Assembly: GCA_030653175.1 (NCBI GenBank) | Contig: JAURZV010000090.1 | Location: 1-64,000 of the forward strand | DNA length: 64,000 nt | Source of the DNA: Methylobacter sp. | GTDB taxonomy: Bacteria; Pseudomonadota; Gammaproteobacteria; Methylococcales; Methylomonadaceae | Direction: 5' to 3' | Shown: in pieces, positions 54,625-64,000 of the stretch | Layout of the letters: each line of letters begins with the position of its first letter | Numbering within the stretch: the stretch's first letter is position 1 | Made by a program: the position numbers and the translations under genes | The notes under the pieces: generated by a model | The model's input: only the letters and a program-made list of their open reading frames with translations | The model's database searches: none | What the model was told of the DNA's origin: nothing

Positions 54625-54774
54625 ATGAACAACTATGAGCAGGGAAAAAAAGCCAGACGCATCGCTTCGGTGGTTTATATTTTAATAATGGCGGTAGTTA
54701 TGGGCGGAACTTACCTATCGCAACAGCAAAAAGAAGCGGCTGATAAAACATCGCAAAACTCACCAGGTTATTAG
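54625..54774 (+). CDS. Small single-span membrane protein, 49 residues
   Basis: ATG 54625 with CAGGAA eight bases upstream. The product is MNNYEQGKKARRIASVVYIL, then a continuing hydrophobic stretch to about residue 30 (IMAVVMGGTYL) and a polar tail (SQQQKEAADKTSQNSPGY). The KKARR before the helix predicts an N-in, C-out topology. An AT-rich promoter-like region precedes it. Family not recognised. Divergent from rlpA. Confidence 0.6.
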   Translation: MNNYEQGKKARRIASVVYILIMAVVMGGTYLSQQQKEAADKTSQNSPGY

Positions 54775-55109
54775 ACGATACCGATTTTAAAATACACGAC
54801 CACATCAACCAAACCATTGCAGTTTGACCCGCTATCCATTTTTGCCGGGATCGGCTGTGATGAATTACAGGACTACTACTTCAGCAAGCCCCCTGCCGGC
54901 TGAGGAGTTCGTGGAGTTGCTGACTAACAGTGTTTGACTCCACTTCAGGCTTCAGTCAAAGCTGATTGACAGGGTTAACTGTTACAAATCATATCCATCA
55001 GCGTAACAGGATGCGGTTCCCGGTGTGAACTGCATCCTGTACATCACTCGAAAAAATTCTCGTTAGTTGAAAAAACCAGACCATGAATCTTTGTCAAACT
55101 CGACAGTAG
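54775..55109. other. Convergent gap with two stem-loops
   Basis: 335 bases. ACAGGATGCGGTTC-ccggtgt-GAACTGCATCCTGT (55006-55040) pairs at 13 of 14; GTGGAGT (54911-54917) pairs with ACTCCAC (54947-54953). They may be transcript ends for hpnN and the small gene, or part of an untranslated RNA. No gene recognised. Confidence 0.45.
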
Positions 55110-57761
55110 TTACTTATTATTTTGAACCTTTAACACCAATTTACTCAGTGCAGGAAGAATAATAAACGTACAGACCATGATCCAGAATATACCTATGGTA
55201 ATAATCAACCCCATGCTGGCAATACCCTGATGCGGTGAGAATGCCAATCCGGCAAAACTGGAGGCGGTGGTCAGTGCGCCATAGAACATGGCCCTGGCGG
55301 TGCTGGATTGATAGATATTCTGCTCTTCGGAAAGCGAATGGTGCAGCTTTTCTACCATGTGGATGCCGTTGTCAACGCCTAGTCCGAGCAACAGCGGCAA
55401 AGCGATGATGTTGGCAAAATTAATGGGCGTGTTGGTGACAACCGCACTCGCCATGGTAAACAACCCGGCCAGTATCAGCGGTGTCATAACCAGCGCGGTA
55501 TCGACAATATTGCGCCTAATGGCAAACAACAGCAGCGCGATGGTGATCAGCGCGATCATAATGGCTTCCTGAAAGGCTGAGATGACTTCTTTCATCGACT
55601 CCCAGTACATGATCGGCAAGTCGGTGGTTTCAGGCGCGACGGACTGCACTTCGGTAATAAATTCCTCCAGACTGGTTAGGTCGTTCAGGTCTTTTTTAGG
55701 AAATATCTGGATACGGTACGAACCGTTCTTGCTCAGCCATTTGTCCTTGATGTCGGCAGGCAGGTCGACCAGAGTAACTTCTCTGGCATTGAAGCTGGCG
55801 GATAATTCGTTCATGACGCTCGGTAATGTGCCGAGCAACGTCGTCTGGATTTTTTCAATAAACATGCGCCGACTGGGTTGTTGCCGCGTATCAAGCTCGA
55901 TCAAAATATCCTGTAATTCTTTTTTAAAATTTGTTAGCGCGGTACGCTCATGGACATCGGTTTTTTGAGGCAGGATGGTGTCGATAGTTTTTATCAGTCG
56001 GTTAATGCCGGGAACCGGGTCGGTATCGGTTTGTAACGCCGGGAAATTCTGCATCTGCGCGCCAAGCATCAGGCTCATTTCTTCAATCAAGGCCAGTTTT
56101 TCGTCCTGGTCGGTGGGCTGAAAATCAAAAAGACTGACGGTTTTATCAACCGAAGCTAACACCGAAAGCTTTTGCTCCAAGGCTTTGGCGCTGTTTTCAT
56201 CCTTGGCCAGAACAGTCAAGGTCATCGGCGTGGTTTCCTTGTCTTTCATCAAATTTTTAAAAGCAATAACCGATTCGGTATTAGGGTCGCGAAGATTAAT
56301 CGGATTGAAATCAGTCTTCACGTTAAAAGTCAGCACAATGGAGATGACTGCGAGAATAAAGGTTGCTATGGCAATCGGTTTGGCATAATGGAGCGGTAAG
56401 AATGCCAGTTTTTCCGACAGTTTCGTAAGTCCGTTAGAACTTTCCTCTGTCTGGAACTTTGCCGGAGCCGGAATAACTCTTAACAGCGCCGGCAAAACAA
56501 TCAAGGTAATTAACAAGCAGATAAACAGACTGGTGCCTGCCAACAGGCCGAGCTCGGATACGCCTTTGTAATCGGTCGGGATAAATGCATAAAGTCCGAT
56601 GGATGTGGTGCCTGCGCACAATAATAGCGAGGGGGCTGTGCTTGTTAAAGTGTTGCGTAGCGCCAGATCTTTATGAATATGATGGGTCAGATTGTCCCGG
56701 TAACGTAAACAAAAATGGATCGCATATTCCACGCCCAAACCGATATTGGATACCGCAAAAGCCACTGAAATCAGGTTTAATTCTTTTACGGAAAAAGCCG
56801 CGAACGCTCCGCAAAAAAGCATGCCCAAGGCCAGCGTCATCAACGTCGCTACCGTCAGCAAAATGGAGCGGTAGGCAATCAATAAAATAAACAACACCAG
56901 CACAATGGAAAAAATACTGGCGGTAAAAGTGCCGGTGCTCATGCCTGATAGTTCATCATCTTCAAGACCGACTTCGCCGGTGACCAAAACTTTAACCGCA
57001 GGCAGATTGGGATCCTGAACTTCGGCAACGGCTTTGCGGATAGACTCAATCGCATTTTGTGCAGGACGGATTTGCGAGAAATCAAACTTGGGCGAGACGA
57101 TAATAAAACTGCTGCGGTCATGCATTTTCTTATCGCTGATCAACGACTCCCAGGACAGCAAAACGTTTTTGCCATTAAGCGTTTTATGCAAGGCCGACGT
57201 AACCTTGTCAATCAGCGAGGTCAGATCGATAGGCACAACCCGAGTCTTGTCTGCGGACGCCAGGGCATCTTCAAAAATTGAAAAAAAGCCGGTCAGATTG
57301 GGTTGCTGGGCAATTCTGCCGATAAACGGCTGGGCCAGCGACAGGTTATTTGATAAGGTCTGCAACTCGTCGGTATCAAGGTAAAGCAGGCCGTTCTGAC
57401 GGAAAAATTCGTTATCGTTGGGAATATAGGCCGAATTAAAATGATCTTTGTCGGCGATTATCAGGCGCAGCAATCGTTTAGCGGCCGATTTAGTCAGTTC
57501 CGGCGAGTCCGATTCAACCACCAGCAACAGCGTGTGCAAGTCCTGTGAAAAGGCTTTTTCATAATTGCGGCGGGTCTGCTGAAAAGGCGCATCAGGCGCT
57601 ACCAGTTCGGCAGTGTCGGTATTAATGCTTAAGTGCTCGGCTGTATATTGCAAGGCCAAAATGCTGAGCAGAACCACTATTGACAACACCACAAGCGGTT
57701 TGCCTAGAGTGAAGTTTCCCCAACGTAAAAAAAAAGTATGACTACGGGTTTTTAACGACAT
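55110..57761 (-). CDS. hpnN: HpnN-type hopanoid RND transporter (MMPL family)
   Basis: 883 residues. RND/MMPL architecture: one membrane helix (about 20-40), a large periplasmic loop, six helices (about 265-440), a second loop, and six more near the C-terminus. SINTDTAELVAPDAPFQQT and LGVEYAIHFCLRYRD, then LLGLGVDNGIHMVEKLH, are typical of HpnN, which moves hopanoids to the outer membrane in Rhodopseudomonas and methanotrophs. Other MMPL lipid exporters are the alternative. No other hopanoid gene is in the window. apbE lies 17 bases upstream, so they are probably cotranscribed. Confidence 0.82.
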   Translation of the reverse strand: MSLKTRSHTFFLRWGNFTLGKPLVVLSIVVLLSILALQYTAEHLSINTDTAELVAPDAPFQQTRRNYEKAFSQDLHTLLLVVESDSPELTKSAAKRLLRLIIADKDHFNSAYIPNDNEFFRQNGLLYLDTDELQTLSNNLSLAQPFIGRIAQQPNLTGFFSIFEDALASADKTRVVPIDLTSLIDKVTSALHKTLNGKNVLLSWESLISDKKMHDRSSFIIVSPKFDFSQIRPAQNAIESIRKAVAEVQDPNLPAVKVLVTGEVGLEDDELSGMSTGTFTASIFSIVLVLFILLIAYRSILLTVATLMTLALGMLFCGAFAAFSVKELNLISVAFAVSNIGLGVEYAIHFCLRYRDNLTHHIHKDLALRNTLTSTAPSLLLCAGTTSIGLYAFIPTDYKGVSELGLLAGTSLFICLLITLIVLPALLRVIPAPAKFQTEESSNGLTKLSEKLAFLPLHYAKPIAIATFILAVISIVLTFNVKTDFNPINLRDPNTESVIAFKNLMKDKETTPMTLTVLAKDENSAKALEQKLSVLASVDKTVSLFDFQPTDQDEKLALIEEMSLMLGAQMQNFPALQTDTDPVPGINRLIKTIDTILPQKTDVHERTALTNFKKELQDILIELDTRQQPSRRMFIEKIQTTLLGTLPSVMNELSASFNAREVTLVDLPADIKDKWLSKNGSYRIQIFPKKDLNDLTSLEEFITEVQSVAPETTDLPIMYWESMKEVISAFQEAIMIALITIALLLFAIRRNIVDTALVMTPLILAGLFTMASAVVTNTPINFANIIALPLLLGLGVDNGIHMVEKLHHSLSEEQNIYQSSTARAMFYGALTTASSFAGLAFSPHQGIASMGLIITIGIFWIMVCTFIILPALSKLVLKVQNNK

Positions 57762-57778
57762 AACTTAGAACTCAGGCA

Positions 57779-58873
57779 TCAATGTATGGTGAGAGTGGTC
57801 AAAGTGTTCAGCGCATCACTTCGGGATTCGATCAGTTCAGTACCCTGCAGCTCAATGAACAGTGCGGGGATTTTTGCAGTATTCGCAGCTGTCATGCCGT
57901 CTTTTTGGCCCAGACACAGCAGCGCGGTAGACCAGGCATCGGCAACCGACGGATCACCAAGCAGAACGGTGACGGAAACCAGGTTATGAACAACCGGTCT
58001 CCCGTTGCGGGCATCAAGGATGTGGCTATAACGCTGCCCATGGTCATCGAAATAATGCCGGTAAGTGCCGGAAGTCATCACCGCCATCGGCGTATCCTTG
58101 GGCATGGTAACAATTTTATGCATTGTCCGTTCTTCGGGTAGCGGCCTTTCCACGGCAATGCGCCAGGGCTGAAGGCCCGGTTTATAGCCGTTGGTTTTCA
58201 GTTCGCCGCCGATCTCGACCAGATAATTGGTTATGCCTTTTTGCGCCAGAACCTTGCTGATCCGTTCCACACTATAGCCTTGAGCAATGGAGGATAAATC
58301 GACTTTCAGATCGGCCTGTTTTTTACGCAGATGCGTTTCATCCACGACTTCCAGTTTTTCCATGCCGATTTTTTTCAGCGTGTTCAGAATAGTCGAATCA
58401 TTAGGAATCGTCAGTGCATCGCCGCGAAAGCCCCATAAATCGAACAACGGCTTGATGGTTAAATCATAACAACCCTGGCTGGCCTGATTTACGACCTGTG
58501 CGATTTTAACCAAGGCTACGATTTCACCGCCGACTTCCTGACTGTCGGTGTTCTCGGCACTGTTAAAGGTTTCGATGGTCGAGTCGGGCCGATAATTGGA
58601 CAGCAGTTTATCGATGACCGCAAATTCGTTTTCGATATCGGATTTGATATCTTTAGTATCTACCGGTGATTCCGACCAGTAACTGATATGGTAGGTCGTG
58701 CCCTGAACCGGGCCGTCAAGCTTTTGAATGGTCGGTTCCGAACAGCCTGTCAGCATGATTAGGATCATACAGGCGGTGAAACAATGCCGGGGGGTGTTGC
58801 TCGAAAAAACAGATAATGTCGTTTTTATAGTTCTTGGGTTAGTCATCCATGTCTGCCGTTTCTTTGTCATCAC
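57779..58873 (-). CDS. apbE: FAD:protein FMN transferase (ApbE)
   Basis: 364 residues, or 355 from ATG 58846. Lipobox LTGC at residue 44, so the signal peptide is long; a later start may be used. ApbE attaches FMN to Thr in flavoproteins such as Nqr/Rnf subunits. Seen: GPVQGTTYHISYW, LLSNYRPDSTIETFN, VDLSSIAQGYSVERIS, YLVEIGGELKTNG, VMTSGTYRHYF and YSHILDARNGRPV with the metal-binding residues. Periplasmic. Directly upstream of hpnN, an unusual partner. Confidence 0.92.
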   Translation of the reverse strand: MMTKKRQTWMTNPRTIKTTLSVFSSNTPRHCFTACMILIMLTGCSEPTIQKLDGPVQGTTYHISYWSESPVDTKDIKSDIENEFAVIDKLLSNYRPDSTIETFNSAENTDSQEVGGEIVALVKIAQVVNQASQGCYDLTIKPLFDLWGFRGDALTIPNDSTILNTLKKIGMEKLEVVDETHLRKKQADLKVDLSSIAQGYSVERISKVLAQKGITNYLVEIGGELKTNGYKPGLQPWRIAVERPLPEERTMHKIVTMPKDTPMAVMTSGTYRHYFDDHGQRYSHILDARNGRPVVHNLVSVTVLLGDPSVADAWSTALLCLGQKDGMTAANTAKIPALFIELQGTELIESRSDALNTLTTLTIH

Positions 58874-59219
58874 AAGTCATTAATAATAAACTTCATAAAA
58901 CGCGCTGTGCATCCGAACAAACGTTGGTTTGAAACGATGACTCACTGCGCCATAACTGCGCTCGTTAAATATCGTATTTAAAGCGCCGTTTATTATAATC
59001 TGAAAGGCGCTAAAGCTTTTTAAAAAATGAGCCATCCCTATTAACCCGAAACGATCCGTGTAGAGAAAACGCACAGGCTGTTTCAAAATTTATGCAATAT
59101 TCACAGTGCCGGATTGGCCGGGCTTATATCGCCGATGGCAAAGAAATAGCCGATCCGCCTGGCTGCGATATAAAAGGCGCAAAGCATTCTATTGGCGAGC
59201 GCTGAACATTATCAGTAAA

Positions 59220-59282
59220 ATGAAATTGATCACCGCTTACTTGATCGTTATTGTCTGCCTGCTGTTTTGGCTTTTTCTCTGA
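59220..59282 (+). CDS. Possible 20-residue hydrophobic peptide
   Basis: ATG at 59220 encodes MKLITAYLIVIVCLLFWLFL and stops at TGA: one membrane helix with a single Lys in front. Such peptides exist as toxins or small regulators, but there is no clear ribosome-binding site and short hydrophobic frames arise by chance. Reported only as a candidate. Confidence 0.2.
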   Translation: MKLITAYLIVIVCLLFWLFL

Positions 59283-59323
59283 CTTAATTTTTTTAACTCA
59301 ATGTATCGACTATCCATTATTGC

Positions 59324-59423
59324 TCTCGTTCCCACGCGCTGCGTGGGAATGCAGTCAAGGCGCGCTGCGCCGCGAGTCACGACCAACGTCTTGCGTATAC
59401 GGGACGCAGCGCGTGGGAACGAG
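59324..59423. repeat. Element with 20-bp perfect terminal inverted repeats
   Basis: CTCGTTCCCACGCGCTGCGT at 59324-59343 and its exact complement at 59404-59423. Each arm contains the self-pairing core TTCCCACGCGCTGCGTGGGAA (full at 59329-59349). The interior of 60 bases differs from the array copies at 61935. MITE- or REP-doublet-like; no coding capacity. Confidence 0.8.
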
Positions 59424-59560
59424 GGAACCTCCAATTAATTTGCAGATGACAGTAAAACCAACTCAAACAATACCGCCTTAGTATTCCTTTCATCTTTGAA
59501 TAACTTTTTACGCTCCCCGGCTGTGTTCCGGCATAGCCTTTTTTAATTTACAGGATTGAC

Positions 59561-61053
<1,493 letters not shown>

Positions 61054-61054
<1 letters not shown>

Positions 61055-61920
61055 TGACTGCTAATACCAATAGAGTTCTGGCATGTATTGACGGTTCGAT
61101 CCTCAGTGAAGCGGTGTGCGATTACGCCGCGTGGATAGCGCAACGCGTCGATGCGCCGTTAAAGCTGCTGCATATCATCGATCATCATCCCGAGACAGCC
61201 GTAACATTGGATTTGTCCGGCAATATCGGTTTAGGCAGTCAGGAACATTTACTTGAAGAACTCGCCACCATCGAACAGCAGCGCAGCAAATTGCAGCTAC
61301 AGCAAGGCAAGTTACTGCTACAGGCCGCTAAAGAACGGGTTATCCAGGCCGGTGTCGCCGATCCCATCACCAATCAGCGCCACGGCAGCCTGGTCGAATC
61401 GCTGATAGAGCTTGAGGAAAGCATCCGTGTCCTGGTCATTGGTATTCGAGGAAAAGCGCATGAAAACCGGCCGGACAAAATAGGCGCAAAGCTCGAATCG
61501 ATCATCCGCTCATTACATAAGCCTATCCTGGTGGTCAATGAAGCGTTCAAAGCGCCGCAACGCATCATGATCGCCTATGACGGCAGCGAGGCAGCCGAAA
61601 AAGCACTGGATATGGTCGCTACCAGCCCGCTTTATAAAGGCCTGACCTGTCATTTGGTTTGTGTCAGTAAGGACGATAACTCGGCAGCGGCGCTGAACGC
61701 GGCAGCCAATAAGCTGAGTCAGATCGAGAGCATTGAGCTGGTTGTGAAAAAACTGACCGGCAAAGCCGATCAGGCGCTTTGCGAGTATCAGGCAAGCCAT
61801 GATATTGACCTGATCGTCATGGGCGCATTCAGCCACACCCGCATTCATGACCTGTTGTTGGGCAGCTTTACCGCCAAGATGCTGATGAACACCAAAAAGC
61901 CACTGCTTTTGCTACGATGA
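61054..61920 (+). CDS. Two-domain universal stress protein
   Basis: 288 residues, tandem UspA folds. Domain 1 (about 1-150) opens VLACIDGSILSEAVCDYAAW and ends LHKPILVVNEAF; domain 2 (about 165-288) opens MIAYDGSEAAEKALDM and has LIVMGAFSHTRIHDLLLGSF with the GxxxxGS nucleotide-binding pattern. The first domain has a weaker G-x2-G motif. Overlap with the SulP stop (TAATG) means the two are coupled, suggesting the Usp regulates the transporter or shares its stress response. Confidence 0.9.
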
Positions 61921-61930
61921 ATCGGACGAA

Positions 61931-62490
61931 TCGCTCTCGTTCCCACGCGCTGCGTGGGAATGCGATATGGGACGCGCTGCGTCCTACGTTGAGATACCCT
62001 GCATTTCGGCTCGTTGACCGCGACTCGCGGCGCGGCGCGCCTTGACTGCATTCCCACGCAGCGCGTGGGAATGAGACAAGTGATCAAAATCCGGGTCAAA
62101 CAAATTACCTTATATTTCCGTCGCTCTCGTTCCCACGCGCTGCGTGAGAATGCGATATGGGACGCGCTGCGTCCTACGTTGAGATACCCTGCATTTCGGC
62201 TCGTTGACCGCGACTCGCGGCGCGGCGCGCCTTGACTGCATTCCTACGCAGCGCGTGGGAACGAGACAAGTGATCAAAATCCGGGTCAAACAAATTACCT
62301 TATATTTCCGTCGCTCTCGTTCCCACGCGCTGCGTGGGAATGCGATATGGGACGCGCTGCGTCCTACGTTGAGATACCCTGCATTTCGGCGCGTTGGCCG
62401 CGACTCGCGGCGCAACGCGCCTTGACTGCATTCCCACGCAGCGCGTGGGAATGAGACAAATCCGGGTCAAATAAATCACCTCATATTTCC
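61931..62490. repeat. Three tandem 190-bp repeats, each with a palindrome-ended element
   Basis: Units start at 61931, 62121 and 62311, a period of exactly 190. Each has a 141-bp element with 20-bp arms (left arms 61935, 62125, 62315; right arms 62056, 62246, 62436) and a 49-bp spacer ending in CATATTTCCG or TATATTTCCG. The first two are nearly identical; the third has more changes and lacks about eight spacer bases. The end of the third unit contains the last codons and the TGA of the amylosucrase-type gene. Confidence 0.9.
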
Positions 62491-64000
62491 GTTAACCAAT
62501 AAAATTGATAAGCCTGTAAAACGATCCGGCGATCATACTGGGCGGGACTTCTGCCAGTGTATAAATCGACGAACTGGCCGTAAAGATTAATGCCTCGGCC
62601 ACTGATGACATCCAGATCAAGATACTGGGGATTGGCGTCGAAATTAGCGATCACCAGGACTCTTTCCGATGGCCGCAAATAATTGAAGCGGATAAAACAG
62701 AGTAAATGCTCATTATTGACGTCAAGTAATTCGCGATTGTTGAAATCGGCAAACGCAGACGTTTCCTTGCGGATAGCGATCATTTTTTTCAACGCACTGA
62801 ACAAACTGTATTCCACCGTGCCTTGTTTTTTTCGCAATTCGGCTCTTTCCCAATTGATTTTGGGACGGTGAATCCAGCGGTTGTCATTGCTTTTACTGTC
62901 GTCATCGCGATAACTGTAGTCGTTGACGACGCCAAGTGCGTCGCCATTGTAAAGCAGGGGAATGCCGCCGAAAGACAGAATCACACTATGCAGTAACAGG
63001 ATTTTATTGACCGCGGCAGAAATCAGGTCCGGATCGCCGCTTTCCGCAGCGGCTTCCAGTCCCGCCAGGGACGCCAGCGAGCCGCAAATGCGCGCGTCTC
63101 CGGTTGCATCGTTACGCATAAACACCATACCCCTGGCCGGCGAACCTTCGAATTGACCGCTGAAATAATCGACCAGATATTTTCGGTGTGCGAAAGACTC
63201 GTAACCTGCCGCAAGGACATCGTTGTCATCGAAACCGAAGCCAATGTCATCATGACACCGAACATAGTTGAGCCAGGTCGCCCGTTCCAGTTTGTCGGGC
63301 AGATTTTTAAGTCCCTGATAGAGCAGTTTAGCGTTTTGGGTGGCGATGCCGTCCCATAGCAACGCCATTAACGTGGCGTTGTAAGCGATTTCGCATTCTT
63401 TGGCGATAATGGCATCTTCGCCGAAATACTTGATGACTTCAACCGGCGCGACTATCGCTTCTGCAATAAACAACACGCCGGGAGCGCTCACCTGGCAACA
63501 ATCTTTCATCAGCTGGAGAATCAGATGCGCATTGCGCTCGTTCTGGCAGGAGCTGCCGATTTTTTTCCACAGGAAAGCAACAGCGTCAAGGCGCAGCACA
63601 TCAACGCCCTGATTTGCCCAAAACAGGATAATGTCGAGCATTTCAATAAACACCTCGGGATTGCTGTAATTTAAATCCCATTGGTAGTCGTGGAAGACGG
63701 TCATTACCCATTTTTGCATGTCGGCATTCCAGGTGAAATTACCCGGTGCGCTTTCGGGAAAAATATCAGGCATGCTTTGTTCGAACATATCGGGAATTTC
63801 CCGGTTGTCGAACATAAAGTAATAATCCTGATAGCGGCGCTCCCCCATGATCGCCTTTTCGGCCCATTCATGCTCGTCGGAGGTATGATTGAGCACCACG
63901 TCCAAAACCAACAGAATATCGCGTTTCCTGAATTCCTCGGCAACCCGGCGTAAATCATTGATGTCGCCGATCCTGTCGTCGATTTTCCGAAAATCGCTGA
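62481..64000 (-). CDS. Amylosucrase-type GH13 glucosyltransferase, partial
   Basis: The C-terminal 506 codons; the N-terminus lies beyond the right edge. The frame stays open to 64000. GH13 barrel motifs: VLDVVLNHTSDEHEW, nucleophile Asp in VDVLRLDAVAFLW, acid/base Glu in VLFIAEAIVAPVEV and the transition-state HD in NYVRCHDDIGFGFDD. The AEAIV, LWDG and HDDIG forms are those of amylosucrase (GH13_4), which makes alpha-glucan or turanose from sucrose. Sucrose phosphorylase is less likely. It fits the sucrose metabolism known in several methanotrophs. Its stop codon lies inside the 190-bp repeat array. Confidence 0.85.
   Translation of the reverse strand, partial: SDFRKIDDRIGDINDLRRVAEEFRKRDILLVLDVVLNHTSDEHEWAEKAIMGERRYQDYYFMFDNREIPDMFEQSMPDIFPESAPGNFTWNADMQKWVMTVFHDYQWDLNYSNPEVFIEMLDIILFWANQGVDVLRLDAVAFLWKKIGSSCQNERNAHLILQLMKDCCQVSAPGVLFIAEAIVAPVEVIKYFGEDAIIAKECEIAYNATLMALLWDGIATQNAKLLYQGLKNLPDKLERATWLNYVRCHDDIGFGFDDNDVLAAGYESFAHRKYLVDYFSGQFEGSPARGMVFMRNDATGDARICGSLASLAGLEAAAESGDPDLISAAVNKILLLHSVILSFGGIPLLYNGDALGVVNDYSYRDDDSKSNDNRWIHRPKINWERAELRKKQGTVEYSLFSALKKMIAIRKETSAFADFNNRELLDVNNEHLLCFIRFNYLRPSERVLVIANFDANPQYLDLDVISGRGINLYGQFVDLYTGRSPAQYDRRIVLQAYQFYWLTEI

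Larger units (their letters stand above)
58874..59560. other. Long divergent gap, tiny frames and a repeat
   Basis: 687 bases between apbE and the SulP gene. A 37-codon plus frame at 59092-59205 (MQYSQCRIGRAYIADGKE) and a 20-residue hydrophobic frame at 59220-59282 are present without good ribosome-binding sites. The repeat element at 59324-59423 fills the right half. Promoters for both flanking genes must lie here. Confidence 0.45.

Noticed and set aside
62014-62425. Open frames of 73-101 codons in the repeat array
   Set aside because: They recur with the repeats and encode arm-derived low-complexity peptides; no ribosome-binding sites.
61931-62490. CRISPR array
   Set aside because: The repeated unit is 190 bases and the units are near-identical throughout, so there are no unique spacers, and no cas gene is nearby.

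Overview
The window reads as one chromosomal segment of a Gram-negative gammaproteobacterium. It carries LpxB, the outer-membrane lipoprotein MlaA, the lytic enzymes MtgA, MepA and RlpA, DksA with GluQRS, and the Hfq-HflX-HflKC-PurA cluster. An HpnN-type hopanoid RND transporter, an amylosucrase-type glucosyltransferase, a GnnA/GnnB pair for amino-substituted lipid A, and many REP-like palindromes of a kind common in methanotroph genomes make a member of the Methylococcales the best guess. That placement is inference: no methane oxidation gene or rRNA lies in the window. No tRNA, rRNA, CRISPR array, prophage or complete insertion sequence was seen.

Layout. 1-450 is a gene graveyard (GxxExxY and P-type ATPase fragments with REP arms) beside an intact AI-2E-family permease. 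1.8-6.2 kb holds a membrane diguanylate cyclase, gluQ-dksA, an aminotransferase with a rhodanese, and a 43-residue membrane protein. 6.3-9.9 kb is gnnA-gnnB-lpxB, a lipid A module. 10-15.2 kb has an HDOD-GAF-GGDEF protein, a secreted basic protein and ppsA. 15.2-19.6 kb is accessory: a possible small RNA, a RelE/ParE-like toxin with a frame-broken antitoxin, a hemolysin III protein, secreted proteins and repeats. 19.6-23.5 kb is stress-related (Prx5-type peroxiredoxin, glutathione reductase, DUF2383, YflT-like and BON proteins). 23.9-29.2 kb is cell envelope (lipase-like lipoprotein, MtgA, MlaA, MepA) plus YfbR. 29.2-33.1 kb has RbgA, a toxin-antitoxin island (frameshifted HicB, YgiT-type and DUF4258 genes) and SelO. 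33.3-42.3 kb has a membrane-anchored multicopper oxidase, a 1651-residue NMT1-PAS-GAF-GGDEF-EAL receptor and motAB. 42.6-50.9 kb has an MFS transporter and purA-hisZ-hflC-hflK-hflX-hfq. 51-54.8 kb has fumarase, a DHH phosphoesterase, RlpA and a 49-residue membrane protein. 55-58.9 kb is hpnN-apbE. 59.5-64 kb has a SulP transporter with a two-domain Usp, a 190-bp tandem repeat array, and an amylosucrase cut by the window edge.

Themes. Three proteins make or break c-di-GMP, and the largest lies just upstream of motAB. Envelope construction dominates: lipid A, hopanoids, phospholipid transport and peptidoglycan. Palindromic repeats fill many gaps, and two gene fragments stop exactly at such repeats. 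Several genes are visibly decaying by single-base frameshifts: hicB, the 16-kb antitoxin and a lipoprotein ahead of yfbR. One real gene, gluQ, has no ATG, GTG or TTG start and probably begins at CTG two bases after the dksA stop.
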